36,175 nt of DNA, from contig NZ_CABEGA010000044.1 of NCBI RefSeq assembly GCF_901521055.1, positions 1-36,175 of the forward strand, given 5' to 3'. The notes below the pieces were generated by a model. It ran no database searches. It saw only the letters and a program-made list of their open reading frames with translations, and was not told where the DNA came from. The position numbers and the translations under genes are program-made. Source of the DNA: Cellulomonas hominis (GTDB taxonomy: Bacteria > Actinomycetota > Actinomycetes > Actinomycetales > Cellulomonadaceae). This document shows positions 14,824 through 22,752 of the stretch, piece after piece; position 1 is the first letter of the stretch; each line of letters opens with the position of its first letter.

Positions 14824-15489
14824 ATGCGGGGCAGACGAGCACGCGACGCATCCGTGCTGCTGGCCGTCGCCCTGACGGTCGTCGGCTGCGGCGGTGCGCC
14901 CACCGCCGGGGACTCGCCCGGGCCCGTCCCCACGCAGACCACCTCGCAGGCCCCGGGGACGCCCGCCGACCCGGACGCCGAGGAGCCCGGCTCCCAGGGC
15001 GGCGGGGGCGGCGGCAGCGTCCGCCTGGTCAGCCTGCCCGGCGGGGACGGCGTCGCCACGGTCACCGACGGGCGCGGCTGCGTGCTGTGGACGCCGCAGG
15101 ACCTCCCCGAGGGGGTCGCCGTGCGCGTGACGAGGGTCGACGTCCGGCCCGCCGGCGTGACCCGGCTCCCGGGCGGCTGCGGGGACGTGCCGGCGTGCGA
15201 GGGCTCGACGGTCAGCGCCGCGGAGCCGGCCACCTGCTCCGTGGCCTTCGGCCCGCCGCCGGACACGACCGCCGTCGTGGTGGACCTGCGCGGCGAGCCC
15301 GTCTGCTCCGACGCGGCGGCCTGCGCCGCCCTGGCCGAGCGGTGGGCGGCGAACGCGGGCACCGAGCTGACCCTCGACTGGCTCGACGGGCCGGGCGGCA
15401 CCTCGGACGACCCCCCGGACGACGTCCCGTCGGACGCCCCCTCGACCGGCGGCCCGCCGGAGACGCCCGACGCGTCCGGCGGCGCGTAG
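14824..15489 (+). CDS. Hypothetical lipoprotein
   Basis: I do not recognise the family. The 221-aa product has an Arg-rich N-terminus, a hydrophobic stretch and a lipobox ending at Cys22 (VVGC), then a Pro/Gly/Thr-rich linker. The body (residues ~75-190) contains six Cys residues, which may form disulfides outside the membrane, and the tail is again Pro/Asp-rich. The ATG at 14824 is chosen for the signal peptide; an in-frame start at 14791 adds only Arg/Gly. The stop abuts the GTG of the following broken membrane protein gene, so the two were probably co-expressed. Confidence 0.75.
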   Translation: MRGRRARDASVLLAVALTVVGCGGAPTAGDSPGPVPTQTTSQAPGTPADPDAEEPGSQGGGGGGSVRLVSLPGGDGVATVTDGRGCVLWTPQDLPEGVAVRVTRVDVRPAGVTRLPGGCGDVPACEGSTVSAAEPATCSVAFGPPPDTTAVVVDLRGEPVCSDAAACAALAERWAANAGTELTLDWLDGPGGTSDDPPDDVPSDAPSTGGPPETPDASGGA

Positions 15490-16385
15490 GTGGCGGGCAC
15501 CGGGCGGGTGCAGCCGTCCGGCCGCGCGGCCGACCCGGCCCTGGGGGCGGGGTGGTCGCGGGTGTGGGGGCTGCTCAGCGGGGTGGTCGCCCCCGTCACC
15601 GTCGTCACCTCGCTGCTGGTCTACTTCGGGTACGTCTCCGCCCGCGCGTTCTACGGCTACTTCGGCGTGGACGTCGACACGCTGGGGTTCGCCACGCGGG
15701 ACCTGGTGGTGCGGGCGTCGCAGCCGCTGCTGGTCCCGCTGCTCGGGCTGCTGCTGATCGCGGCGCTCCTGGCGTGGGTCGACGTCGCGGCCCGGCCCGC
15801 GCCTGGGCCGGTCGCGCGGGCCCGCGCGCCGTCCGCGGAGCGCTCCTCGCGGTCGGCGTCGCGGGCGGCGTGCTGCTGGCCGCCGGGGTCGTCCTGGTCG
15901 CGGCGTTCCCCGTGCTGGAGGACTGGGTGCCGTACCCCCTCGTCGCCCCGCTGGTGCTCGGGGCGGGCGCGGGCGTGGTCGAGCGGGCCCTCAGCTGGCG
16001 CCCCGGCAGGTCGCGCCGCCCCCGCGCCGAGCGGGTGCTCCTGCTCCTCGTGGTGCTGGTCTGCGCGTTCTGGGCCACCGCGACGGTGGCCGACTGGTCC
16101 GGGCGCGGGGCGGCGCAGGCGCGAGCCCGTGACCTGCGGGCGCTCCCCGCGGTGGTGGTCGACACCCGCGAGCCGCTGTTCCCCGGGGACGACACCGTCA
16201 CGGAGCAGCCGCTGCCCGGGGCGCCCGAGGGCTACGCGTTCCGCTACCGCGGGCTGCGGCTGCTGGCGGAGGGCGACGGCAACCTGTTCCTCGTGCCGGA
16301 GGTGTGGTCGGAGTCCGGCTCGACGTTCGTCATGCCCCTGGCGGAGGTCCGGGTGAAGTTCCGGTTCGTGGACGACCCGCCGTGA
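15490..16385 (+). pseudogene. Conserved actinobacterial membrane protein, broken by a 1-base frameshift
   Basis: Residues 1-~100, read from the GTG at 15490, give a clean membrane-protein N-terminus (VTVVTSLLVYFGYVSARAFYGYFGVDVDTLGF, then a second membrane segment ending LLAWVDVAAR). Past ~15794 this frame turns into Ser/Arg/Cys/Trp-rich nonsense. A different frame continues the protein with two more membrane segments and a soluble tail (VVVDTREPLFPGDD ... YRGLRLLAEGDGNLFLVPEVW), ending at 16385. Adding one G at 15794-15795 (CCCGGCCCG to CCCGGGCCCG) joins both parts into one 298-aa reading. Similar proteins of unknown role occur in streptomycetes. A sequencing or assembly error in a GC palindrome is as likely as a real mutation. 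Confidence 0.8.
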
Positions 16386-16400
16386 GCCGCCCGCGCGGGG

Positions 16401-16793
16401 TCAGCCGCGCGCGCCGCCGTCCGGCACGTCGCCGTTCGTGCCTTCGGCGTCGCCCCGCGTCTCCCGCTCGCGCCGGATCCGGTCCTGCTCCAGCCGCCAC
16501 AGGAACTCGGGGTCGTCGTCCGGTGCCACGGGGCCCCTGCGCCGGGGGGCGGGCCCGCCGGGTGCCGGACCGCCGCGTGACGGCCCCGCGCCGCCGCCGG
16601 GACCGCGCTCGGCGCGCCGCGACCGGCTGACCAGGATCCACACCGCCGGCCCGAGCAGCGGCACGACGACCGCCAGCAGCACCCACGGCAGCTTCGGCAG
16701 CCCGAGGCGCTCGTCCTCCTCGCTCGTCGCGATGTCGGCGACGGCGTACACCGCCAGGCCGATCATGACGAGGAACAGCAGCGCGCGAGCCAT
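16401..16793 (-). CDS. PLDc_N domain small membrane protein
   Basis: The 130-aa product has two membrane segments (ARALLFLVMIGLAVYAVADI and LPWVLLAVVVPLLGPAVWILVS) joined by a short loop, the PLDc_N arrangement otherwise found ahead of cardiolipin synthases. Here it stands alone with a long hydrophilic Pro/Gly/Arg-rich tail. Its role is unknown. The ATG at 16793 is preceded on the minus strand by TACGCT (16801-16806) and 7 nt, with no Shine-Dalgarno, so it is probably leaderless. It is divergent from the DUF4229 gene and convergent with the broken membrane-protein gene. Confidence 0.82.
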   Translation of the reverse strand: MARALLFLVMIGLAVYAVADIATSEEDERLGLPKLPWVLLAVVVPLLGPAVWILVSRSRRAERGPGGGAGPSRGGPAPGGPAPRRRGPVAPDDDPEFLWRLEQDRIRRERETRGDAEGTNGDVPDGGARG

Positions 16794-16800
16794 GCGGTCC

Positions 16801-16847
16801 AGCGTAACCAGGCGGGGTGCGGGGTGCCGCCCGCGGCGGCTTACCCT
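16801..16847. promoter_or_regulatory. Divergent leaderless -10 elements
   Basis: Minus strand: TACGCT at 16801-16806, then 7 nt to the PLDc_N ATG. Plus strand: TACCCT at 16842-16847, then 6 nt to the DUF4229 GTG. Neither start codon has a ribosome-binding site. Confidence 0.55.
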
Positions 16848-16853
16848 GGGTGG

Positions 16854-17171
16854 GTGCCCGTGGTGACCTACTCCCTGCTCCGGCTCGCCCTGTTCGCGGT
16901 GTGCCTGGTCGGGCTCGTGCTGGCCGGGACCGGGTGGCTGCTGGGCGTCGTGCTCGCGGCCGTCCTGGCGGCGCTGCTGTCCTACCTGCTGCTCAAGGGT
17001 CCCCGCGACCGCGCGGCGCTGTGGCTCGCGGCCCGCGCCGAGCGCCGGGGCGACCGTCCCCGCCTGTCGCGCCGGGCGGCGCAGGACGCCGCCGAGGAGG
17101 ACGCCGCCGTCGACGCGGCCACCCCCGGTGAGCGGCGGGACCCCGCCGCGACGGACCGGGGCCCGGTCTAG
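16854..17171 (+). CDS. DUF4229 family membrane protein
   Basis: The 105-aa product has two membrane segments (TYSLLRLALFAVCLVGLVLAG and LLGVVLAAVLAALLSYLLL), then the hallmark LKGPRDRAALWLAARAERR and a charged tail. DUF4229 proteins are often found near menaquinone genes in actinobacteria; the function is unknown. The GTG at 16854, 6 nt after TACCCT, is chosen over an in-frame ATG at 16824 that would precede the promoter. Its stop overlaps the convergent XRE gene's stop by 4 bp. Confidence 0.82.
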   Translation: MPVVTYSLLRLALFAVCLVGLVLAGTGWLLGVVLAAVLAALLSYLLLKGPRDRAALWLAARAERRGDRPRLSRRAAQDAAEEDAAVDAATPGERRDPAATDRGPV

Positions 17172-17464
17172 GAGGCCAGCCGCTCGGGCGCGTCCTGCCC
17201 GGCCGGGCGGGCGTCCGGCACGGGCCGGCTGATCTCGGCCCACACCACGTCGAGGGACAGGCCGAGCACCTCGGCGATCGCCGCGATGGTCGGGAAGGCG
17301 GGGGTCGCGACGCGGCCCGACTCGATCTTCCGCAGCGTCTCGGGTGAGACGTGGGCCTCGAGGGCGGTCGCGAGCATGGAGCGCTCGCCGCGGGCCCGGC
17401 GCAGGAGGGCGCCGAGGCGCTGCCCGCGCTCGACCTCGGCGGGGGTGAGGGGCAGCCGGACCAT
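17168..17464 (-). CDS. XRE-family helix-turn-helix regulator
   Basis: The 98-aa protein is essentially one Cro/C1-type HTH: residues ~12-70, MLATALEAHVSPETLRKIESGRVATPAFPTIAAIAEVLGLSL. It diverges from a methionine aminopeptidase gene across a 66-bp gap holding a direct repeat of CCGGGATAGT, a likely operator. The ATG at 17464 lies 7 nt after TAGGAT (minus strand, 17472-17477) with no Shine-Dalgarno, so it is probably leaderless. Control of itself and of the aminopeptidase is inferred. Confidence 0.88.
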   Translation of the reverse strand: MVRLPLTPAEVERGQRLGALLRRARGERSMLATALEAHVSPETLRKIESGRVATPAFPTIAAIAEVLGLSLDVVWAEISRPVPDARPAGQDAPERLAS

Positions 17465-17479
17465 GGAGCCGATCCTAGA

Positions 17480-17504
17480 CCGGGATAGTATGGCCGGGAT
17501 AGTT
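17480..17504. promoter_or_regulatory. Direct repeat in the XRE/map gap, probable operator
   Basis: CCGGGATAGT occurs at 17480-17489 and 17494-17503, a 14-bp period, with a third degenerate inverted partner (GATCCTAG) at 17471-17478. A plus-strand -10 candidate (TAGTAT, 17486-17491) lies between the two copies, so binding would block the map promoter. Confidence 0.55.
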
Positions 17505-17530
17505 ATTGGCCGCACAGAGGACGCCGTCGC

Positions 17531-18310
17531 ATGATCGAGATCCTGAACCCCGCCGAGCTGGTCCGGGCACGCGCCACGGGTGCGCTGGTCGCCGACATCC
17601 TGCAGACGCTGCGGAGCCGCAGCACCGTGGGCACCAACCTGCTCGACATCGACCGGTGGGCGCGGGAGATGATCGTCGACGCCGGCGCGACGTCCTGCTA
17701 CGTCGACTACGCGCCGTCCTTCGGGCGCGGCCCGTTCGGCCACTACATCTGCACGTCGGTCGACGACGCGGTGCTCCACGGGCTGCCGCACGACTACCGG
17801 CTCGCGGACGGCGACCTGCTGACGCTCGACCTCGCGGTGTCGCTCGGCGGCGTGGTCGCCGACTCGGCGGTCAGCTTCGTCGTGGGCGGGTCGCGCGCGC
17901 CGGAGAGCCTCGCGCTCATCGACGCCACCGAGCGTGCCCTCGCCGCCGGGATCGCCGCCGCCGGCCCCGGCGTCCACCTCGGCGACGTCTCGCACGCGAT
18001 CGGCACGGTGCTCGACGCCGCGGGGTACCCCGTCAACACGGAGTTCGGCGGGCACGGCGTCGGCTCGACGATGCACCAGGACCCGCACGTGTCGAACACC
18101 GGCCGGCCCGGCCGGGGCTACCGCCTGCGACCGGGGCTGCTGCTGGCGCTGGAGCCGTGGGTCATGGCGGACACCGACGAGCTCGTCACGGACGCCGACG
18201 GGTGGACGCTGCGCAGCGCGACCGGCAGCCGCACCGCGCACAGCGAGCACACGATCGCCATCACCGAGGACGGCGCGGAGATCCTCACCCTGCCGACGCG
18301 CCGGGTCTAG
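17531..18310 (+). CDS. map: Type I methionine aminopeptidase
   Basis: The 259-aa enzyme removes the N-terminal Met from new proteins using a two-metal site. All ligands are present: the two Asp in LDLAVSLGGVVADSAVSF, His in FGGHGVGSTMHQDPHV, Glu in LLALEPWV, and Glu in HSEHTIAIT. The fold lacks the N-terminal zinc-finger extension. Housekeeping map genes usually sit by secY/adk, so this copy, paired with an XRE regulator, is probably a second paralogue (inference). It is convergent with menA, and a 14-bp tandem duplication spans both stops. Confidence 0.93.
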   Translation: MIEILNPAELVRARATGALVADILQTLRSRSTVGTNLLDIDRWAREMIVDAGATSCYVDYAPSFGRGPFGHYICTSVDDAVLHGLPHDYRLADGDLLTLDLAVSLGGVVADSAVSFVVGGSRAPESLALIDATERALAAGIAAAGPGVHLGDVSHAIGTVLDAAGYPVNTEFGGHGVGSTMHQDPHVSNTGRPGRGYRLRPGLLLALEPWVMADTDELVTDADGWTLRSATGSRTAHSEHTIAITEDGAEILTLPTRRV

Positions 18311-18334
18311 ACCGCCAGGCCTAGACCGCCAGGC
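18307..18334. repeat. 14-bp tandem duplication across two convergent stop codons
   Basis: CTAGACCGCCAGGC occurs at 18307-18320 and again, directly adjacent, at 18321-18334. The left copy contains the map TAG and the right copy contains the menA stop (minus strand) and its last codons (LAV). A recent slippage event would explain this. Confidence 0.85.
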
Positions 18335-19190
18335 CGAGGCCCAGGAGCACGCCGAACGCGAGCTCGAACATGCCCGTGCCCGCGAGCACCGGCACCAGGG
18401 CGATCCCGCGGGCGCCGACCAGGACCGTGAACGCGAGGATCCCGGCGGGCAGCAGGAGCAGCGTGACCACCAGCGCCCACGGGTTCGCGAACGCGCACGC
18501 CATGCCGAGCAGCACCGGCAGCACGACCATGACGGCGTAGGCGAGCCGGGCACGGCGCTCCCCGATGCGCACCGCGAGCGTCCGCTTGCCCACCAGGGAG
18601 TCGGTCGGCACGTCGCGCAGGTTGTTCACCATGAGCAGCGCGCACGCGATGAGGCCGACCGCGACGGCGCCGACCCACGCGGGCCACGTCAGCCGGCCGG
18701 CCTGGGTGTAGGTGGTCCCCAGCACGGCGACCAGCCCGAAGAACAGGAACACCCCGACCTCGCCGAGGCCGAGGTAGCCGTAGGGCCGCTTGCCCCCGGT
18801 GTAGAACCACGCCGCGAGGACGCACAGGGCTCCCACCGCGAGCAGCCACCACTGGCCGGTCGTGGCGACGAGGGCGAGCCCGATCAGCCCGGCGACGCCG
18901 AACGCCGCGAACGCCGCGCGCTTCACGGACCCGGGCCGGGCCAGCGCGCTAGCGGTGAGGCGCAGCGGGCCGACGCGCTGCGTGTCGGTGCCGCGCACGC
19001 CGTCGGAGTAGTCGTTGGCGTAGTTGACGCCGACCTGCAGGGCGAGCGCGACGCCGAGCGCCAGCAGCGCGCGGCCGATGTGCGCCGCGTCGACCTGCGC
19101 GGCGGCGCCGGTCCCGACCAGCACGGGCGCGGCGGCGGCGGGCAGGGTGCGCGGGCGCGCTCCGGCGATCCACTCGGCGGGGGTGGCCAT
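18321..19190 (-). CDS. menA: 1,4-dihydroxy-2-naphthoate polyprenyltransferase
   Basis: The 289-aa membrane enzyme joins the prenyl chain to dihydroxynaphthoate, giving demethylmenaquinone. The two Asp-rich prenyltransferase motifs are visible: NYANDYSDGVRGTD (first) and NNLRDVPTDSLVGKRTLAVRIG (second). About eight membrane segments are predicted. The ATG at 19190 has a strong Shine-Dalgarno (GAGGAGG, 19198-19205 on the minus strand). It is followed upstream by menE in the same direction. Confidence 0.95.
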   Translation of the reverse strand: MATPAEWIAGARPRTLPAAAAPVLVGTGAAAQVDAAHIGRALLALGVALALQVGVNYANDYSDGVRGTDTQRVGPLRLTASALARPGSVKRAAFAAFGVAGLIGLALVATTGQWWLLAVGALCVLAAWFYTGGKRPYGYLGLGEVGVFLFFGLVAVLGTTYTQAGRLTWPAWVGAVAVGLIACALLMVNNLRDVPTDSLVGKRTLAVRIGERRARLAYAVMVVLPVLLGMACAFANPWALVVTLLLLPAGILAFTVLVGARGIALVPVLAGTGMFELAFGVLLGLGLAV

Positions 19191-19260
19191 GGTGCTTCCT
19201 CCTCGTACGGCGCTCACGCAGCGGGGCCGCGCAGCGACGGTACCCGGCGATCCGGCTGCC

Positions 19261-20499
19261 TCACGCACCCGGCGGCGCGTCGGCGACCGCCGGCCGGCCG
19301 AGCGCCCGGGCGGCGAGGTCCGTGGCAGCGCGCCGGTCGGGCTTCCCGGGCCCGCGCAGGGGGAGCGCGGCGAGGGTGACCAGGTGCCGCGGCGCCGCCG
19401 GCCCCCCGAGCGCCTCGGCCGCGGCGTGCCGCAGGTCGTCGAACTCCGGGCCGGGTGCTCCCGGGGGCGGCACGACCACGGCGACGAGCGCCTGCCCCCA
19501 CTCGGGGTCGGGGACGCCGACCACCAGCACCTCGCCGACGCCCGGGCGCTGCGCGAGCACCCGCTCCACGGCGGCCGGGGGTACCTTCACGCCTCCGGTG
19601 ACCAGCACGTCGTCCGCGCGGCCCAGCACCTCGAGCCGGCGCTCTCCCGTGCCGTCCGACCAGCGCCCGACGTCGCTCGTGCGCAGCCGGCGGGTGCCGT
19701 CGACGACCTCGAACAGCTCGGCGTCCAGGTCCGGCCGTCCGCGGTACCCCGCGGCGAGCACCGGCCCGGCGACGAGGATCCGGCCGTCCACGTCGAGGTC
19801 GACGGTGACCCCGTCCAGCGGCACCCCGTCGTAGACGCAGCCGCCGCAGGTCTCGGACATCCCGTACGTGGTGACGACGCGCGCACCCGCCGCCCGCGCC
19901 GCGTCGACCAGCCCGGGCGGGGCCGCCGCGCCCCCGAGCAGCACCGCGTCGAAGGCGGCCAGCGCCGCGCGGCCCTCGTCGGACGCGAGCAGCCGGTGCA
20001 CCTGCGTGGGCACCAGGGACGTGTACCGGGGGCCGTCGCCGTCGGGCATCCGGGCCACCGCGGCGGCGAACGCGTCGACCCGGAACGGCGGGCCGAGCAC
20101 CGCGGGGGTGGTCCCTGCGACGAGGGACCGGACGAGGACCTGCAGGCCGGCGACGTGGGAGGGCGGCAGCGGCAGCAGCCAGCGGCCCGGTCCGGACAGC
20201 CGGCGGTGCGTCGCCTCGGCGGAGGCGCGCAGGGCGCCGGCGGTCAGCATGACCTCGCGCGGCGCGCCGGTCGAGCCCGAGGTCCGGACCAGCAGCGCGA
20301 CGTCGTCGGGAACGGGCACCGCGGCGGCGGTGTCCTCACCGGCTCCGCCGGTCACGCCCACCCCGCCGGTGGCCTGCGACTCCGGGGCCTCGACCGGCAG
20401 GACCGCCGGCCCGGTGCCGTCCAGGGCGGCGGCGAGCGCCTCGGTGAGCGCCGGCACCCCGGCGGCGGACGCGGCGACGACGCGGACGGGACGGCTCAC
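19261..20499 (-). CDS. menE: o-Succinylbenzoate-CoA ligase
   Basis: The 412-aa enzyme activates o-succinylbenzoate with ATP and CoA. It is an ANL-superfamily adenylating enzyme: the P-loop TSGSTGAPREVMLT, YGMSETCGGCVYDG, the hinge RLEVLGRADDVLVTGGVKVPPA, and the C-terminal catalytic Lys in GPGKPDRRA. It is short for the superfamily, with a trimmed N-terminal subdomain as is usual for actinobacterial MenE. The GTG at 20499 lies 6 nt after TACCCT (minus strand, 20506-20511) with no Shine-Dalgarno, so it is probably leaderless. It is divergent from the DUF3048 gene. Confidence 0.93.
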   Translation of the reverse strand: MSRPVRVVAASAAGVPALTEALAAALDGTGPAVLPVEAPESQATGGVGVTGGAGEDTAAAVPVPDDVALLVRTSGSTGAPREVMLTAGALRASAEATHRRLSGPGRWLLPLPPSHVAGLQVLVRSLVAGTTPAVLGPPFRVDAFAAAVARMPDGDGPRYTSLVPTQVHRLLASDEGRAALAAFDAVLLGGAAAPPGLVDAARAAGARVVTTYGMSETCGGCVYDGVPLDGVTVDLDVDGRILVAGPVLAAGYRGRPDLDAELFEVVDGTRRLRTSDVGRWSDGTGERRLEVLGRADDVLVTGGVKVPPAAVERVLAQRPGVGEVLVVGVPDPEWGQALVAVVVPPPGAPGPEFDDLRHAAAEALGGPAAPRHLVTLAALPLRGPGKPDRRAATDLAARALGRPAVADAPPGA

Positions 20500-20585
20500 C
20501 CGGCCAGGGTAGGTCCGCCCGTAGAGTGTCGCGGACGTGCGGGCCACCGGCCCGCAGGAGCAGGGAGCACGAGGGGCGCGAGGGC

Positions 20586-21653
20586 ATGGGCATGATCGGC
20601 ACCACCAGAGGGCGGGCGCGGCGCGCCGCCGGGCTCGCGGTCGCGGCGGGGCTGCTGCTCGCCGGCTGCTCGCAGGGCGGCGGACCGGCGCCCGACGCCA
20701 CCACGGTCGCCCCGACGCTCGACCCCCAGAAGGTCGCGGCGCCCGAGCCCGTCGTACCGCCGACCTGGCCCCTGACCGGCGTCGCGGGCGAGATCGCGAA
20801 CCGGCCGGCGCTCGCGGTGAAGATCGAGAACACCGCGACGGCCCGCCCGCAGTCCGGCCTGGAGCAGGCCGACGTGGTGTGGGAGACCATCGTCGAGTTC
20901 GAGGTGTCCCGGTTCGTCGCGGTCTTCCACTCGCAGGTCCCCGCGGAGATCGGCCCGGTCCGGTCCGTGCGCCCGATGGACCCCGACATCGTCTCCCCGC
21001 TGAACGGGCTGCTGACGTTCTCCGGCGGGCAGCCCGGCATCCTCGACCTCGTCGCGCAGAGCCCGGTCCAGGTGATCAGCCACGACGCGGGCGCCGACGG
21101 CCTCTACCGGGTCCGGACGCGGTCCGCGCCGCACAACGTGTACGCCGACCCGACGGTGCTCTGGGGGCAGGCCGACGCGAACCACCAGGCGAGCCCCGCC
21201 GAGCAGTTCGCGTTCGCCCGCTCGCCCGAGCGCGCGACCGCGGTCGTCGCCGGCACCCCGGCCACCACCCTGGCGTTCGACCTGTCGTCGCAGTCGGAGC
21301 CGACGTGGACGTGGGACGGCTCGCTGTGGAAGCGCGCGGAGGGCAGCACCCCCGCGATGTCCGCGGCCGGGTCCCAGCTGTCGGCGGTCAACGTCGTCTC
21401 GATCACCGCGGCGCACCCGAACACGGCGTTCGGGGCCCAGAACGGCGCCCCCGTCCCGACCTACACGCTGGTCGGCTCCGGCGAGGGCGTCCTGGCGACC
21501 GGCGGCAAGACCGTCCCGGTGACCTGGAAGAAGGACTCGCGGGACGCGCCGATGCAGCTGTTCACCGCGGACGGGGCGCCGGCGACCCTGGCCCCCGGGA
21601 ACACCTGGGTGGAGCTGGTGCCGCAGGGCACCGGGTCGCTGACGATCTCCTGA
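20586..21653 (+). CDS. DUF3048 lipoprotein
   Basis: The 355-aa product has a lipobox ending at Cys28 (LAGC) and a DUF3048 body: RPALAVKIENTATARPQSGLEQADVVWETIVEFEVSRFVAVF, then GPVRSVRPMD and a C-terminal beta-rich domain (VPVTWKKDSRDAPMQLFTADG). The family is predicted to be extracytoplasmic and of unknown function. A plus-strand -10 candidate (TAGAGT, 20522-20527) gives a ~50-nt leader with GAGGGG (20571-20576). Either the ATG at 20586 or that at 20592 may be used. Confidence 0.9.
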   Translation: MGMIGTTRGRARRAAGLAVAAGLLLAGCSQGGGPAPDATTVAPTLDPQKVAAPEPVVPPTWPLTGVAGEIANRPALAVKIENTATARPQSGLEQADVVWETIVEFEVSRFVAVFHSQVPAEIGPVRSVRPMDPDIVSPLNGLLTFSGGQPGILDLVAQSPVQVISHDAGADGLYRVRTRSAPHNVYADPTVLWGQADANHQASPAEQFAFARSPERATAVVAGTPATTLAFDLSSQSEPTWTWDGSLWKRAEGSTPAMSAAGSQLSAVNVVSITAAHPNTAFGAQNGAPVPTYTLVGSGEGVLATGGKTVPVTWKKDSRDAPMQLFTADGAPATLAPGNTWVELVPQGTGSLTIS

Positions 21654-21678
21654 CGCCCCGGGCCGCGCCCCGCGGCCG

Positions 21679-22635
21679 TCAGTAGGCGTACGGGAACCGG
21701 CTCCAGTCCGGGTCCCGGCGCTCGAGGAACGCGTCGCGGCCCTCGACGGCCTCGTCGGTCATGTACGCGAGCCGCGTCGCCTCGCCGGCGAACACCTGCT
21801 GCCCGGCGAGCCCGTCGTCCGCGAGGTTGAACGCGAACTTCAGCATCCGGATCGCCTGCGGCGACTTGGTCGCGATGACGCGCGCGTACTCCAGCGCGAC
21901 CTCCTCCAGGCGCTCGTGGTCGACGGCCTCGTTGATCGCACCCCACGCCATCGCCTGCTCCGCGGAGTACTCGCGGGCGAGGAAGAAGATCTCGCGGGCC
22001 CGCTTCTGGCCGACCTGCCGCGCCAGCAGCGCCGAGCCGTAGCCGCCGTCGAACGACCCGACGTTGGCGTCGGTCTGCATGAACCGGGCGTGCTCCCGGG
22101 ACGCGATGGTCAGGTCGGCCACCACGTGCAGGGAGTGCCCGCCGCCCGCGGCCCAGCCGTTGACCACCGCGACGACGACCTTCGGCATGGTCCGGATGAG
22201 CCGCTGCACCTCGAGGATGTGCAGGCGCCCGGCGCGGGCGGGGTCGATGCGGTCGGCCGTCTCGGCCCCGGTGGAGTCGGTGTACCGGTAGCCGTCGCGC
22301 CCGCGGATCCGCTGGTCGCCCCCGGAGCAGAACGCGTGGCCGCCGTCCTTGGGGCTCGGGCCGTTGCCGGTGAGCAGGACGGTGCCGACGTCGGACGTCA
22401 TGCGGGCGTGGTCGAGCACCCGGTACAGCTCGTCGACCGTGTGCGGGCGGAAGGCGTTGCGCACCTCCGGCCGGTCGAACGCCACCCGGACGACGGGCAG
22501 GTCGCGCGTGCCGTCCCCGGACCGGTCGACGCCGCGGTGGTACGTGAGGTCGGTGAGGTCCTCGAAGCCGGTGACCTTGCGCCACCGGGTGGGGTCGAAA
22601 GTGTCGGAGACGCGCGGCGGCAGGGAGTCGGTCAC
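21679..22635 (-). CDS. menB: 1,4-dihydroxy-2-naphthoyl-CoA synthase
   Basis: The 318-aa crotonase-fold enzyme closes the second ring of the naphthoquinone. The oxyanion-hole segments are FCSGGDQRIRG and NGWAAGGGHSLHV, followed by QTDANVGSFDGGYGSALLARQVG. Asp189 in QTDANVG marks the type II enzymes that do not rely on bicarbonate, as in mycobacteria; type I enzymes have Gly there. The GTG at 22635 lies 7 nt after TACGCT (minus strand, 22643-22648) with no Shine-Dalgarno, so it is probably leaderless. It is divergent from the exporter-TetR operon. Confidence 0.95.
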   Translation of the reverse strand: MTDSLPPRVSDTFDPTRWRKVTGFEDLTDLTYHRGVDRSGDGTRDLPVVRVAFDRPEVRNAFRPHTVDELYRVLDHARMTSDVGTVLLTGNGPSPKDGGHAFCSGGDQRIRGRDGYRYTDSTGAETADRIDPARAGRLHILEVQRLIRTMPKVVVAVVNGWAAGGGHSLHVVADLTIASREHARFMQTDANVGSFDGGYGSALLARQVGQKRAREIFFLAREYSAEQAMAWGAINEAVDHERLEEVALEYARVIATKSPQAIRMLKFAFNLADDGLAGQQVFAGEATRLAYMTDEAVEGRDAFLERRDPDWSRFPYAY

Positions 22636-22673
22636 GGGGGCCAGCGTAGGGCTGGCGCGGTCCGGCGCCATTT

Positions 22674-22689
22674 TGGTACGGTCGTACCA
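22674..22689. promoter_or_regulatory. 16-bp palindrome, likely TetR operator
   Basis: TGGTACGGTCGTACCA is a 7+2+7 inverted repeat with perfect arms. It lies 64 bp ahead of the exporter start and beside the menB promoter region. The TetR gene is the second gene of that operon, so autoregulation through this site is the simplest reading. Confidence 0.7.
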
Positions 22690-22752
22690 GAAGTGGGTGC
22701 GGGACGGCGGACGAGGCCACCCGGCGCACCCGCCGCGGAAGGTGTGCTCCTC

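Noticed and set aside
15785..15840. Programmed ribosomal frameshift in the membrane protein gene
   Set aside because: No slippery heptamer or downstream structure is evident; a single missing base in a GC palindrome explains it better.
22690..22752. Guanidine-II (mini-ykkC) riboswitch before the exporter
   Set aside because: Two ACGR-like words (ACGG, ACGA) are present, but they are only a few bases apart and their flanks do not pair into the two required hairpins.
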